DNA of 64,000 nucleotides from Marinobacter salinisoli (GCF_017301335.1 NZ_CP071247.1:3652532-3716531); one strand, 5' to 3'. Numbered from the stretch's first letter, positions 19,460 to 28,826 are shown. Numbers and translations are program-made. Notes: generated by a model from the sequence alone, not told the origin.

Positions 19460-19476
19460 AAGCAAGTTTTGCACCA
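19460..19476 (-). promoter_or_regulatory. Sigma-54 (-24/-12) promoter candidate of the PEP-CTERM gene
   Basis: On the minus strand the sequence TGGTGCAAAACTTGCTT places GG and GC exactly ten bases apart, as in the consensus TGGCACG-N4-TTGCW. Transcription would start near 19450, giving a leader of about 110 bases to the ATG at 19338. In exosortase systems PEP-CTERM genes are known to depend on RpoN and the PrsK/PrsR pair; application here is inference. Confidence 0.6.
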
Positions 19477-19485
19477 GCCATAAAC

Positions 19486-19503
19486 CGACATTTTTTTATG
19501 TCG
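19486..19503. promoter_or_regulatory. Palindrome upstream of the sigma-54 promoter
   Basis: CGACAT and ATGTCG flank six T, a perfect six-base inverted repeat about ten bases upstream of the -24 element of the PEP-CTERM gene. It may be a protein-binding site; it is closer than a typical enhancer site for a sigma-54 activator. Confidence 0.35.
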
Positions 19504-19608
19504 CTAAATCATTCCCTTATCAGTCGTCGACACACGCCATCTACGTCAGGCCGCTACCATCTGTTTAATATTTCGACACACCTCAACCGTTGGCACACTG
19601 ACCGAATC

Positions 19609-19968
19609 TCAAGCGTCCCCCAGATGGGCGATCAGGTCATCGCAGCTGCAATCAATCACACTGACGCTGTTAAAACCCATGCGTTCGAGAGATGCTGCGG
19701 CCAGCGCTGCCCGGCCACCGGTGGCACAGTGCAGGAGGATGGGCCGGTCCGGATCGGTGGTGTGCTCAGTAATTTTCATTTCCAGCACGCCGCGCGGAAT
19801 ATTGATGGTGCCGGCGACACGTTTCTCAGCCACTTCACCCGGCTCACGCACATCGATGACAAGGGCATCAGCGTTATTGGCCAGCAGCTCTCTGGCCGCC
19901 TGGGGTGTCAAGCAATGCACAGAAGCCTTGGTTTCTGCAACGATTTCCTGCAGGGTTTTCAGATTCAT
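19609..19968 (-). CDS. Rhodanese-like domain protein
   Basis: A 119-residue single rhodanese domain with VIDVREPGEVAEKRVAGTINIPRG and the active-site cysteine in LLHCATGGRA. Rhodaneses carry sulfane sulfur as a cysteine persulfide. There is no signal peptide, so it is cytoplasmic. The N-terminal ~20 residues form a helix before the domain. A second cysteine pair near the end (DCSCDD) is not part of the standard loop. It is the only gene on its strand here, diverging from the gene at 20058. Confidence 0.9.
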   Translation of the reverse strand: MNLKTLQEIVAETKASVHCLTPQAARELLANNADALVIDVREPGEVAEKRVAGTINIPRGVLEMKITEHTTDPDRPILLHCATGGRAALAAASLERMGFNSVSVIDCSCDDLIAHLGDA

Positions 19969-20057
19969 GATTCGTTACTCCTGTTTGCCTTATGGCCGGT
20001 CTATCTGGATTACGGTTTAATACACCCGCCACTCATTTGCTGTAGATACGCGCCACT

Positions 20058-21020
20058 ATGCCCGTTGTTACGCCACCCCCGCAAACCATCCCGAACGCCG
20101 AAATCACGCAGGCCATTGGCACAGGGGTCGAACGCTATTTCGACGACTGCCGGGCACGGATTCCAGGGTTCATCGACCGGCATTTCCGCTACCCCGGCGC
20201 CATCGCCACCAACCGGAAAGCACTGGGCTGGGACATGCTCAAGGCACCGGCAAATCTGCTCTGGGCACCCTTTTTCGCACTGGCATGCCTGTTAAAATTA
20301 CTGACGCAGGGCCGACGCCGGCTGGGTTGGCTGCATAGCTTGGCCGATCGGGTGCCGGCCGGATTCACCACCACGGTACAGCAGCACATCTCGGACCTGA
20401 TTCTGATGGACCTGCTGAACAACGGTGCGCAAGGCTCGTTGCTGGAGCGTCATCTGATTGAAGCGCTGGAGGCGGTTTATGCCCGCCATTGCCGCGAGCC
20501 GGTTGATCATCGGGCGTTCACCACAACCATTGAACCACTGATCTCGGACGCTCTCAGCCAGTACCGGGTGACCCGCACCGCCTCGGCCGATATTACCAAC
20601 AGCATTTCCTGCACCGTGCTCGGTGCGTTTGCCTTCCAGAAGTTCACCCCCGGCGGAATTGGCATTGGCATGGTGCTGGCGGCGATGCTAGCCAAGGCCC
20701 TGGCCGCGCGGGACTTCATCCTGGGTGAAACCATCGGCACCTGGTACTACAGCTGGTTCCCTCCCGAACCATCAGTGGCAACCACCGCCGGCGCACTGCT
20801 GGTCGTAATGGGGACGCTGTCGGCGTTTGCGGCCCTGTCGGGCATGATCTTCGATCCGGTGCAGGCGGTCGTTGGCTTGCATCGCCGGCGTCTGCACAAG
20901 CTGCTGGATCACCTGCAAAGGGACTTCGCGGACCGCACCCGGACCAGCTTCCGCCCGAAAGACCAGTTCGTCGCCCGGATTCTGGACACCTTTGACTTGA
21001 TTCGATCAGGCTTGCTCTAG
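20058..21020 (+). CDS. Membrane protein of unknown function (possibly DUF6635)
   Basis: A 320-residue protein with an N-terminal soluble part, a hydrophobic helix near 63-82, a Gly-rich hydrophobic stretch near 185-215 (FTPGGIGIGMVLAAMLAKALA) and a helix near 242-262. The conserved-looking phrases IDRHFRYPGAIATNRKALGWDMLKAPANLLWAP suggest the family now called DUF6635, which I name only tentatively. No catalytic motif seen. It diverges from the rhodanese gene and precedes the GST gene by 123 bases. Confidence 0.65.
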   Translation: MPVVTPPPQTIPNAEITQAIGTGVERYFDDCRARIPGFIDRHFRYPGAIATNRKALGWDMLKAPANLLWAPFFALACLLKLLTQGRRRLGWLHSLADRVPAGFTTTVQQHISDLILMDLLNNGAQGSLLERHLIEALEAVYARHCREPVDHRAFTTTIEPLISDALSQYRVTRTASADITNSISCTVLGAFAFQKFTPGGIGIGMVLAAMLAKALAARDFILGETIGTWYYSWFPPEPSVATTAGALLVVMGTLSAFAALSGMIFDPVQAVVGLHRRRLHKLLDHLQRDFADRTRTSFRPKDQFVARILDTFDLIRSGLL

Positions 21021-21143
21021 GGAGCCCAGGCTCATGCTTTTGTTCCAAAAAAGCGACCCACAACACACGGAAAGTGAACCAAACAATCATTTGCACCCTA
21101 CTCTGCTACCCTGCCCATTCTTTTGATGCACAAGGAGTTCTGC

Positions 21144-21812
21144 ATGATTACCGTTCATCACCTCAACAATTCCCGCTCGCAACGCGTGCTCTGGATGCTG
21201 GAGGAGCTGGGGGTGCCCTACGAGATTCAGCGTTACGAACGTGATCCCAAAACCATGCTGGCCCCTGACAGCCTCAAGAAGATTCACCCGCTCGGCAAGT
21301 CGCCGGTGATCACCGACGGCGACCTGGTGGTGGCCGAATCCGGCGCCATCATCGAGTACCTGGCCCACACTTACGGCAAAGACACCATGCTGCCCCCCAA
21401 CGGCGGTCAGGCGTGGCTGGATTACACCTACTGGCTGCATTACGCCGAAGGCTCCCTGATGCCCCCACTGGTGATGCGTCTGGTGTTCGAAAAGGTGAAA
21501 ACCAGCCCGATGCCATTCTTCATCAAGCCGGTAGCGAAAGGCATTGCCGACAAAACCAACCAGGTATTCATTGGCCCAATGATCAAAACCCACCTGGATT
21601 TCGTCGAAGCCCACTTGGCCAGAAACACCTGGTTTCTGGGGGATAACCTGAGCGCCGCTGATGTCCAGATGAGCTTCCCGCTGGAGGCCTCCGTCGCACG
21701 GGGTATCGTCGGCACCAGCCGACCGAGCATCACCGCCTGGGTAGAGAAGGTGCACGCCAGACCTGCCTACCAACGGGCCCTGGAAAAAGGCGGCGACTAT
21801 GACTTCGCCTGA
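21144..21812 (+). CDS. Glutathione S-transferase
   Basis: A 222-residue cytosolic GST: thioredoxin-like N-terminal domain (HHLNNSRSQRVLWMLEELG; NPLGKSPVI-type loop seen as HPLGKSPVI with the cis-proline; ESGAIIEYL for glutathione binding) and an all-helical C-terminal domain. The serine of NNSRSQR is the likely catalytic residue. The start at 21144 follows AAGGAG; an ATG 21 bases upstream overlaps that site. Substrate unknown. Confidence 0.9.
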   Translation: MITVHHLNNSRSQRVLWMLEELGVPYEIQRYERDPKTMLAPDSLKKIHPLGKSPVITDGDLVVAESGAIIEYLAHTYGKDTMLPPNGGQAWLDYTYWLHYAEGSLMPPLVMRLVFEKVKTSPMPFFIKPVAKGIADKTNQVFIGPMIKTHLDFVEAHLARNTWFLGDNLSAADVQMSFPLEASVARGIVGTSRPSITAWVEKVHARPAYQRALEKGGDYDFA

Positions 21813-21820
21813 GCAGCGGC

Positions 21821-22414
21821 TTGGCAGGCAATAGAGGACACCGTTCCGCACCCTCAAACCGCTGGAGCCTGAGACCCCGGGAGATCCCGTTCCGGCGTCG
21901 CATGACCCGGGCCGCCGTGGCGCTGATCTACCGGCGGACGGATAACAGCGGCACACAGCTGCTGTTTATCCAGCGCGCCCGGCGGGAAGGCGATCCCTGG
22001 TCCGGGGATATGGCCTTCCCAGGCGGCCGCATGCAACCGGAAGACGCCAGCCCCCGGGCCACCGCCGAACGGGAAACCCTGGAAGAGACCGGCCTCGACC
22101 TGGGTCGCCATGGCCGTTTCCGGGCCCGCCTTTCCGACTTGATAACCCGCCACCATAGCCGCTGGCGACCAATGGTCGTCACCCCCTACCTCTACGAATG
22201 GAAAGGCCCGAAAGCCGTGACGCTCAACCACGAGGTTGAGCACCTGGTCTGGGTGCCCCTCGACTTCCTGGCCGCCGAGGAGAACCAGGGCAGGCGGCCC
22301 TGGCGCACGCCGTTGGGCACGTTGAACATGCCCTGTTGCCGGTACCAGGATTACTGCATCTGGGGTCTGAGTTACAGCATGGTGCAGGAGTTGCTCGCGC
22401 AGGGCCTGCCCTAG
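21821..22414 (+). CDS. NUDIX hydrolase, CoA pyrophosphatase type
   Basis: About 197 residues if the TTG at 21821 is used. It carries the NUDIX box GGRMQPEDASPRATAERETLEETGLDLG, written here in two parts around residues 67-95, and the upstream AFPGG of NudL-like CoA diphosphatases, which hydrolyse CoA to phosphopantetheine and 3',5'-ADP. The start is uncertain: TTG at 21821 or ATG at 21902 (MTRAAVALIYRR); neither has a strong ribosome site. It follows the GST gene by 8 bases, so translation may be coupled. Confidence 0.82.
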   Translation: MAGNRGHRSAPSNRWSLRPREIPFRRRMTRAAVALIYRRTDNSGTQLLFIQRARREGDPWSGDMAFPGGRMQPEDASPRATAERETLEETGLDLGRHGRFRARLSDLITRHHSRWRPMVVTPYLYEWKGPKAVTLNHEVEHLVWVPLDFLAAEENQGRRPWRTPLGTLNMPCCRYQDYCIWGLSYSMVQELLAQGLP

Positions 22415-22533
22415 CTCCCTGCCCGTCAGGTGGCCTTCCGGCGCTTTTCAGCTACCTTTTAAGGCAGGCCTCGCAAAGCAACCAGCCCACCGCCACGGAC
22501 GGACTCAATACGTTGAGACTTACGAGAAAAGGC

Positions 22534-23946
22534 ATGATTGGACTGCTAGTCACCGGCTTTTACGTCATGGGGATCATCATGGCGATGCATGCTGCGCTGA
22601 CCACACGCACGTCAACCGGTGCGGTGGCCTGGACGGTCTCACTGGTGACCATGCCCTTTATCGCCGTGCCGGCATACGCGGTGTTCGGCCGGAACCAGTT
22701 CGGGGGCATGGTGGAGGCGTATGAAGAGCGCGCCGATGAAGTCGACCCGATCATTGATGGCTATCGCGAGCTGCTGACACCATGGACAACTCCGAGGAGC
22801 GAGGCGCCGTCCTGGTACAACGCCGTCCACAAACTGGCCGAATTTGGCCTGGTTCGAGGCAATTCGGTGGAACTGCTGATCAATGGCGAGGCCACCTTCG
22901 ACAGCATTCTTAAGGGCATCGCCCAGGCGGAACGGTATATTCTGTTCCAGTTCTACATGATCCACGACGACGGTCTGGGCACGCGGGTCAAGGATGCCCT
23001 GACGGAACGGGCGCGCGCTGGCGTTAAAGTTCTGGTGCTGTACGACGAGGTTGGCAGCTCCGGGTTACCAGACAGCTACGTGGACGATTTGCGCGCCGCC
23101 GGAATTGAAGTCAGCTCATTCAAACCCAATCAGGGCTGGCGAAACCGGTTCCAGCTCAATTTCCGCAACCACCGGAAAATGGTGGTGGTCGACGGTCGCG
23201 TCGCCTGGGTAGGCGGCCACAATGTGGGGGATGAATACCTCGGACTGGACCCGGACTTCAGCCCCTGGCGCGACACCCACGTGAAAATTGAAGGGCCGGC
23301 GGCGATCCAGGTTCAGCTGACAAGCCTCTGGGACTGGTATTGGGCCACCCGGGAACTGCCGGAACTGGAATGGGAAGCGACACCGGCTACCGGGGCCGAT
23401 CAGCAGGTGATGATACTGCCCACTGCCCCCATCGGCCACGTGGAGCAAGCCAGCCTGTTTTTTGTCTCTGCACTCAGCGCCGCCCAGAAGCGCATCTGGC
23501 TGTCTGCCCCCTACTTCGTGCCCGATGAAGCGGTCATGAAAGCGCTGCAACTCGCCGCCCTGCGCGGTGTCGATGTGCGGATCATTACCACCGGCACGCC
23601 CGACAGCCTGCCCGTCTATCTGGCGGCATTCCATTACATCGAGGAACTGCGCGGGCTCGGCATCCGGTTCTACGCTTATAAGCCCGGATTTCTGCATGAA
23701 AAAGTCATGCTGATCGACGATCGTGTCTCCAGTGTCGGCACCCACAATTTTGATAACCGGTCCTTCCGCCTCAACTTCGAGGTCGCCGCCGTGATCTTGG
23801 ATGAGGGCTTCGCCGCGCAGATGGAAGCGATGTTCGAACAGGACTTCGCGCACGCCGAGCCGATCGACCCCGACAGCCTCGCACATCGACCGCTCTGGTG
23901 GCGGCTGGGTGTGAAACTATCGAGGCTGGCAGCGCCCGTTTTGTGA
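22534..23946 (+). CDS. cls: Cardiolipin synthase (phospholipase D superfamily)
   Basis: A membrane enzyme of about 470 residues that makes cardiolipin from phosphatidylglycerol. Two N-terminal helices (about 2-22 and 33-52) precede two HKD motifs: NHRKMVVVDGRVAWVGGHN and LHEKVMLIDDRVSSVGTHN, both with His, Lys and Asp intact. The frame is open from 22336, inside the NUDIX gene; I prefer the ATG at 22534 (MIGLLVTGF), with a TTG at 22513 as alternative, because this gives the normal length and N-terminal helix. It is likely downstream of the NUDIX gene in one transcript. Confidence 0.88.
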   Translation: MIGLLVTGFYVMGIIMAMHAALTTRTSTGAVAWTVSLVTMPFIAVPAYAVFGRNQFGGMVEAYEERADEVDPIIDGYRELLTPWTTPRSEAPSWYNAVHKLAEFGLVRGNSVELLINGEATFDSILKGIAQAERYILFQFYMIHDDGLGTRVKDALTERARAGVKVLVLYDEVGSSGLPDSYVDDLRAAGIEVSSFKPNQGWRNRFQLNFRNHRKMVVVDGRVAWVGGHNVGDEYLGLDPDFSPWRDTHVKIEGPAAIQVQLTSLWDWYWATRELPELEWEATPATGADQQVMILPTAPIGHVEQASLFFVSALSAAQKRIWLSAPYFVPDEAVMKALQLAALRGVDVRIITTGTPDSLPVYLAAFHYIEELRGLGIRFYAYKPGFLHEKVMLIDDRVSSVGTHNFDNRSFRLNFEVAAVILDEGFAAQMEAMFEQDFAHAEPIDPDSLAHRPLWWRLGVKLSRLAAPVL

Positions 23947-24046
23947 ACAACAAAAGCTATAACTGATAAAAATCCTGCCATATTGATGATGTGACACTCT
24001 GATTTGCTGGTGCCCAACCTATTACAACAACAGTAAACGAAGGCCC

Positions 24047-25855
24047 ATGAACTACCGTCAATTTACCCTCGCCGGAGTATTCGGCCTGCTTGCCTTTGCG
24101 CTCTGGGCAAGCCCTGAGTTCAAGCAGATCGCCGCCGGGGTCGCCATCTTCCTGTTCGGCATGCTCTCGCTGGAGAACGGCTTTCGCCAGTTCACCGGTG
24201 GTTTTTTGGAAAGGTTGTTGCAGGGAACCACGGATACGATCCCCAAAAGCGTCGGTTTTGGCATTGTCAGTACCTCGATCATGCAGTCCAGCTCTCTGGT
24301 ATCGGTCATCACCATTTCCTTTCTGAGTGCTGGCCTGCTGCCCCTGATCAGCGGCATCGGCATCATTTTTGGTGCCAACCTCGGTACCACGACTGGCGCC
24401 TGGCTGTTCGCCACCATCGGCATGAAGATGAGTCTGTCGGCCTTTGCACTGCCGATGCTGGTGTTCGGCGTTGTCATGAACTTCCAGCGCTCCCGCACCC
24501 TGAAAGCCACCGGGGCAATTCTGGCTGGCCTCGGGTTTCTGTTTCTTGGCATCGAGTTCATGAAGGACGGATTCGAAGGCTATCAGTCGGCGGTGAACCT
24601 GCGAGAATACGCGATGACTGGCGTAATCGGGCTGATCGTGTATACCGGGCTCGGCATTCTCGCGACGGTCATCATGCAATCAAGCCATGCAACGCTGGCC
24701 CTCACCCTGGCCGGCATTACCACAGGCCAGATCACCTATGAGAACGCCCTGGCCCTGGCCATCGGCGCCAATATCGGCACCACGGTAACCGCTGTCCTTG
24801 GCGGCCTTGGCGCTAACGTCGCAGGCAAACGTCTGGCGGGCGCCCATCTGTTGTTCAACGTGACCACAGCGGCGATCGCATTGATCCTGATCGAACCGCT
24901 GCGCTGGACCGTCGACAGCCTGTCGGCGCTGATGTCCATCGCTGACGACGATTACACCGTCAAGCTGGCCCTGTTCCACACCCTGTTCAACTGCCTCGGT
25001 GTCGCCGTCATGTTACCTGTGATCTCCCAGCTGACCCGCGCGCTGGAGCGCTGGTTACCGGAGCCACCAGAAGAGGCTGTAGCGAGGCCGAAATACCTGA
25101 ATCCGGCTGCGATGGATACTCCCGATAGCGCCAACGCAGCCGTTCGCAGGGAGGTCTGGCACCTGTTCGACCAGGCCTTCGTCATCCTCGCCCACGGCCT
25201 GCACCTGCACCGAGAACACATTTCCGCCAGCGATGATCTGGAGTCGATGATCAACAACAGTCGGGAGCTCATCGACATTGATATCGATCTCGTCTACCGG
25301 CATCGGGTCAAAGAACTCTACAACGCCATCCTGGATTTCATTTCCGGCCGGATGGCACAAATGACCCCGCCCAGTGCCACCGAATCCCTGTACCGACTGC
25401 AGCACGCCGCCGCTGAGATGGTGGAAGCCATCAAGCACGTTAAACACCTGCGCAAGAACCTTACGACCTACCTGGCCTGTCATAATTCCGCCATTCGTAA
25501 CGAATACAATGATCTGCGGCTGAGAGTGGCGATGGTGCTTCGCGAGACCCATCGCATTTACGAGGGCCAGTTTGAAGACCCCAGCACAGCCATACTTGAG
25601 CTTGACGAAATCGCCGTTCGTGCCCGGGTGGACCGGGAATCCATGGTCGCGCGAGTCACCAGGCTGCTGGGTACGAAACGCATCGACTCTGCCATGGCGA
25701 CATCGCTTCTCAACGATTCCGCCTATGCCAGCGAAACCGTCGATGCGATTCTGACGGCGACCCGCGAGCTACTTACCGCACTCGATGTGGAAGCGGCGCG
25801 GACAACCGAAGCATTGTCAGTGAGTGATGAAGGTCAGGCTGGGGTCACCGGCTGA
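24047..25855 (+). CDS. Na+/phosphate cotransporter with PhoU-like domain (NptA/YjbB type)
   Basis: A 602-residue inner-membrane protein. Two Na/Pi-cotransporter repeats carry the signature MQSSSLVSVITISFL near residues 82-96 and MQSSHATLALTLAG near 206-219. After about eight helices, the C-terminal ~230 residues are a soluble helical PhoU-like domain (from about 370). Such proteins move phosphate with sodium; some bacterial members export it. It is followed after 44 bases by a small coiled-coil gene, and a Pit-type carrier converges on the pair. Confidence 0.88.
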   Translation: MNYRQFTLAGVFGLLAFALWASPEFKQIAAGVAIFLFGMLSLENGFRQFTGGFLERLLQGTTDTIPKSVGFGIVSTSIMQSSSLVSVITISFLSAGLLPLISGIGIIFGANLGTTTGAWLFATIGMKMSLSAFALPMLVFGVVMNFQRSRTLKATGAILAGLGFLFLGIEFMKDGFEGYQSAVNLREYAMTGVIGLIVYTGLGILATVIMQSSHATLALTLAGITTGQITYENALALAIGANIGTTVTAVLGGLGANVAGKRLAGAHLLFNVTTAAIALILIEPLRWTVDSLSALMSIADDDYTVKLALFHTLFNCLGVAVMLPVISQLTRALERWLPEPPEEAVARPKYLNPAAMDTPDSANAAVRREVWHLFDQAFVILAHGLHLHREHISASDDLESMINNSRELIDIDIDLVYRHRVKELYNAILDFISGRMAQMTPPSATESLYRLQHAAAEMVEAIKHVKHLRKNLTTYLACHNSAIRNEYNDLRLRVAMVLRETHRIYEGQFEDPSTAILELDEIAVRARVDRESMVARVTRLLGTKRIDSAMATSLLNDSAYASETVDAILTATRELLTALDVEAARTTEALSVSDEGQAGVTG

Positions 25856-25899
25856 CTTGCCAGGGATGACAGATATTCAACTGTGGAGGGACCGGTAAA

Positions 25900-26172
25900 A
25901 TGGGGTTCAAAGACTTGGTAGCAAAGCTTGACGAAGCCCTGGGCAAACACGACAGAGGGCACTCTCCCAAGCTTGAAGAGCTCGAGCGCCTCGAACAGGC
26001 GCTGGAGAAGAAGCAGGCAAAATACCAGGACAGGCTCAGTTCCGGTTCTTCAGAGGAAACACCCGCCCAGACTGAGGTTCGCCTGCGCGTCGTTGAGGCA
26101 CAACTCGCCAAACTGCGCGAGCTGATCAAAGAGCTCAAACCCGACTCTGACAACACGGACGAGCGCGGTTGA
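25900..26172 (+). CDS. Small coiled-coil protein, unknown
   Basis: Ninety residues, very charged, with heptad-like helices at about 20-48 (LEELERLEQALEKKQAKYQ) and 58-82 (RLRVVEAQLAKLRELIKEL) separated by a Ser/Gly/Glu linker, forming a likely helical hairpin. No known domain. GGAGGG precedes the ATG. It lies between the NptA-type gene (same strand) and the convergent Pit gene, so a link to phosphate transport is possible but unproven. Confidence 0.65.
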   Translation: MGFKDLVAKLDEALGKHDRGHSPKLEELERLEQALEKKQAKYQDRLSSGSSEETPAQTEVRLRVVEAQLAKLRELIKELKPDSDNTDERG

Positions 26173-26193
26173 AACGCGCCTTATCCCCACGTC

Positions 26194-27765
26194 TCAGGGA
26201 AGCAGCATCCCGCGGATGGTAAAGAACAGAACCGCAGCAAGAGCACCCGACAAGGGTACCGTAATCAACCAGGCTGCCACGATCTTGAACACCGCCGAGC
26301 GTTTGACGAGCTCCTGCCGATACACCTTTTTCAGGCCCTTGCGCTCGCTTTTGGAAATCGGCGCAGCATGGCCGTTCTTCTGTTTAAGATCCTCAAGAAT
26401 TCTTCCTTTCTCTTCGAACGAGGCCGCATTGAACTCCTCCAACAAGCGCTCTACGATTGCCCGGTCTTGTCCGGCATGGTGTGCCTCAATCTCGTCAATT
26501 TTCCTGCGGTAGGTGGTTTTCAGGTGCTCGCGCAGAAAGCCGACGCCAAACACCCCACCGATGGCAATGTGAGTGGAGCTCACGGGCAGGCCAAGCTGGC
26601 TCGCGATGATGACCGTAATCGCCGCCGCCATGGCGATGCAGAAGGCCCGCATGCGGTCGAGCTCTGTTATCTCAGAACCGACGGTGCGGATCAGCTTGGG
26701 GCCGAACAAGGCAAGGCCAAGCGCGATCCCGAGCGCGCCCACCAGCATGACCCAGGTAGGAATCGCGGCCTTCGTCGCGACGCCGCCCTGAAGAACCGCC
26801 TCATTGATTGCGGCCAGCGGGCCAACCGCGTTCGCAACGTCATTGGCCCCGTGCGCGAAGCTCAGAAGCGCCGCAGAAAAAATAAGCGGGAAGGTAAACA
26901 GACCATCGACGCCCGCTTTGCTGTTCTCCACCTCGGTTCGGAGACGGGCGATAAACCATTTCGTCAGCCACCAGACAATGAGGCCGATGATCGCACCCAG
27001 CACCACCGCTGGCAGCATGCCAATGTCGACGATTTTGCCCAGCCCCTTGATCGCCAGATACGTGGCAAATGCCCAGGCCATGAAGGCGACGAACAGCGGC
27101 ACGTTGTATTTGGCAGCGCTGGCGATGTCCCGCTGATAGGTAATGCGGCGCTTGATCAGGTACAGGGTCAGTGCGGCGATAGCGCCGCCCAGTACCGGTG
27201 ATATGACCCAGCTTGCAGCGATCTGGCCGAACTGGCCCCAATCCACGATGTCCACACCACCGGCTGCGATGCCCGCCCCCATGACGCCACCCACAATGGA
27301 ATGGGTGGTGGAAACCGGCGCACCGACGTAAGTCGCCGCATTCAACCAGAGCGCCGCGGCAAGCAGTGCAGCAATCATCAACCAGATGAAGGTATCGGAA
27401 TCGCCGATCAGCGCGGGATCGATAATGCCCTTTTTGATGGTGCTGACCACATCGCCGCCGGCGATCAGTGCACCGCTGGCCTCAAAGATCGCTGCTATCG
27501 CGATGGCGCCGGCCAGGGTAAGCGCTTTGGAGCCGACCGCCGGCCCCACGTTATTGGCAACATCGTTAGCCCCGATGTTCATCGCCATGTAGCCGCCAAT
27601 CATGGCAGCCGCGACCAGAATGACCATGTTCGGAGCATCCGCCCCGATGGAGCGGACATACAACATGATCCCTGCGATAAATAACACCGCCAGGCCGAAG
27701 CGGAAAACCTCGGCGCGCCCGTAACGGGTTGCGCGCTCTATGGCATTTAATTGTTCTAATTCCAT
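26194..27765 (-). CDS. Inorganic phosphate transporter, Pit family
   Basis: A 523-residue carrier (PF01384 family) with the duplicated signatures GANDVANNVGPAVGSKAL near residue 70 and GANDVANAVGPLAAINEA near 330, and about ten to twelve membrane helices. A long charged cytoplasmic loop (about 430-490) separates the last helices, as in the larger Pit proteins. The start MELEQLNAIERA is chosen over an upstream ATG that adds 27 residues. It co-transports metal-phosphate with protons or sodium. It converges with the gene at 25900, 21 bases between stops. Confidence 0.92.
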   Translation of the reverse strand: MELEQLNAIERATRYGRAEVFRFGLAVLFIAGIMLYVRSIGADAPNMVILVAAAMIGGYMAMNIGANDVANNVGPAVGSKALTLAGAIAIAAIFEASGALIAGGDVVSTIKKGIIDPALIGDSDTFIWLMIAALLAAALWLNAATYVGAPVSTTHSIVGGVMGAGIAAGGVDIVDWGQFGQIAASWVISPVLGGAIAALTLYLIKRRITYQRDIASAAKYNVPLFVAFMAWAFATYLAIKGLGKIVDIGMLPAVVLGAIIGLIVWWLTKWFIARLRTEVENSKAGVDGLFTFPLIFSAALLSFAHGANDVANAVGPLAAINEAVLQGGVATKAAIPTWVMLVGALGIALGLALFGPKLIRTVGSEITELDRMRAFCIAMAAAITVIIASQLGLPVSSTHIAIGGVFGVGFLREHLKTTYRRKIDEIEAHHAGQDRAIVERLLEEFNAASFEEKGRILEDLKQKNGHAAPISKSERKGLKKVYRQELVKRSAVFKIVAAWLITVPLSGALAAVLFFTIRGMLLP

Positions 27766-28029
27766 AACTCTGCCGCCATCAAGTCCGTATTTGGTGCCAG
27801 CCACCGAGCCGGTGTGAAAAAGTAGCCATTTCACAGCCCAATACACTGTAGTCCAAAGCCACAGGTTTTGGGCGTGAGAGCCCGAAGGGAGTCATCCGAA
27901 TGATCTAAATCAAGAAATGCATCACTTTTGGAAGGGAAGCAGGTCCCCGTTTCGCGAATGGGGAGGGTTTGAACAAATAACTGAAAACTTTGCTATGCAG
28001 TGGCGGTTAATTAGCGTACTGTCTCGTTC

Positions 28030-28195
28030 GTTGGAAACGATTTAGCAAAGCATCTCACGAATAAGACCTTTTGTGTTGACACACCTCTTGTCCTGTTTTT
28101 GATCCTGCCCGTTTTTTTATTTCCCGCATATCGCTGATCAACGATCACAACGATCGCTTGACGGCACCATGATGATTAATTTCAGGATATTTATT
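28030..28195 (+). promoter_or_regulatory. Conserved 5' leader of cold-shock gene copy 3
   Basis: The 430 bases between the Pit and cold-shock starts contain no ORF. The last ~165 share ordered blocks with the leader at 405-574 (CGTTGGAA, CTCACGAA.AAG, CCTGTTTTTGAT, TTTCAGGAT). The parallel order and position before paralogous genes argue for a functional mRNA leader such as a temperature-responsive one. CAGGA before ATG is the ribosome site. Confidence 0.6.
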
Positions 28196-28402
28196 ATGTC
28201 TACAGTTACAGGCAACGTTAAGTTCTTCAACGAAGCAAAAGGTTTTGGTTTTATCACTCGTGAAGGTGGCCCGGACGTTTTTGTTCACTACAGCTCAATT
28301 CAGGGTGGCGGTTTCAAAACTCTGGCCGAAGGCCAGGAAGTTGAGTTCACCGTGACCCAGGGCCAGAAAGGCCCGCAGGCAGAAAACGTTATTGGCCTGT
28401 AA
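28196..28402 (+). CDS. CspA-family cold-shock protein (copy 3)
   Basis: Another 68-residue cold-shock domain, with KGFGFI and VFVHYSSI. It differs from copies 1 and 2 at a handful of positions (for example [25 protein letters not shown]). The frame extends nine codons upstream but the ATG at 28196 is at the conserved position. Monocistronic, with a leader and terminator like those of copy 2. Role: single-stranded RNA/DNA binding. Confidence 0.95.
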   Translation: MSTVTGNVKFFNEAKGFGFITREGGPDVFVHYSSIQGGGFKTLAEGQEVEFTVTQGQKGPQAENVIGL

Positions 28403-28422
28403 ATAACAGCCAAAACGTGATG

Positions 28423-28452
28423 AAAAAAGGCAGCCTCTGGCTGCCTTTTTTT
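28423..28452 (+). terminator. Rho-independent terminator of csp copy 3
   Basis: A GGCAGCC/GGCTGCC stem with T7 tail lies 21 bases after the stop, the same type as for copies 1 and 2. Confidence 0.9.
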
Positions 28453-28616
28453 GTGGAGTTTGATTCTAGAACCCTTGATCCAGGACGCCATGTTCGGGCG
28501 GGGCCCGTAGCACCCGGAGCCAGGCTATCCTCCCCCTCAAGCGGTACTCGCCGGGTTGACGAAACCGCCAACACAGTCCTCAATAGGGGCGTCATCACTG
28601 CGCGGAGAATGCCGGC

Positions 28617-28802
28617 ATGAAGTGGATCATACTGATTATTATCGTCGTGGCTTTGGCCTATTGGCTTAACCGGGGCCGTCGCAGTAACAACGCCGAAAAC
28701 CCGGAACTGACGACCTTTGAGAAAAAGGATTACTACCTCACTCCGGACGACAACTCATCGGATGACGACCCGTCTTCTGGTAACAGTAACCCGAGGCATT
28801 GA
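28617..28802 (+). CDS. Small single-pass membrane protein
   Basis: Sixty-one residues: one N-terminal hydrophobic helix (KWIILIIIVVALAYWL), then a basic patch (NRGRR) and an acidic Ser/Asp-rich tail ending DDDPSSGNSNPRH. No family recognised. GGAG lies 11 bases before the ATG. The methyltransferase gene follows after 24 bases, so the two may be co-transcribed. Confidence 0.55.
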   Translation: MKWIILIIIVVALAYWLNRGRRSNNAENPELTTFEKKDYYLTPDDNSSDDDPSSGNSNPRH

Positions 28803-28826
28803 GTCGGCTTGTTGTGATTTAAACCT

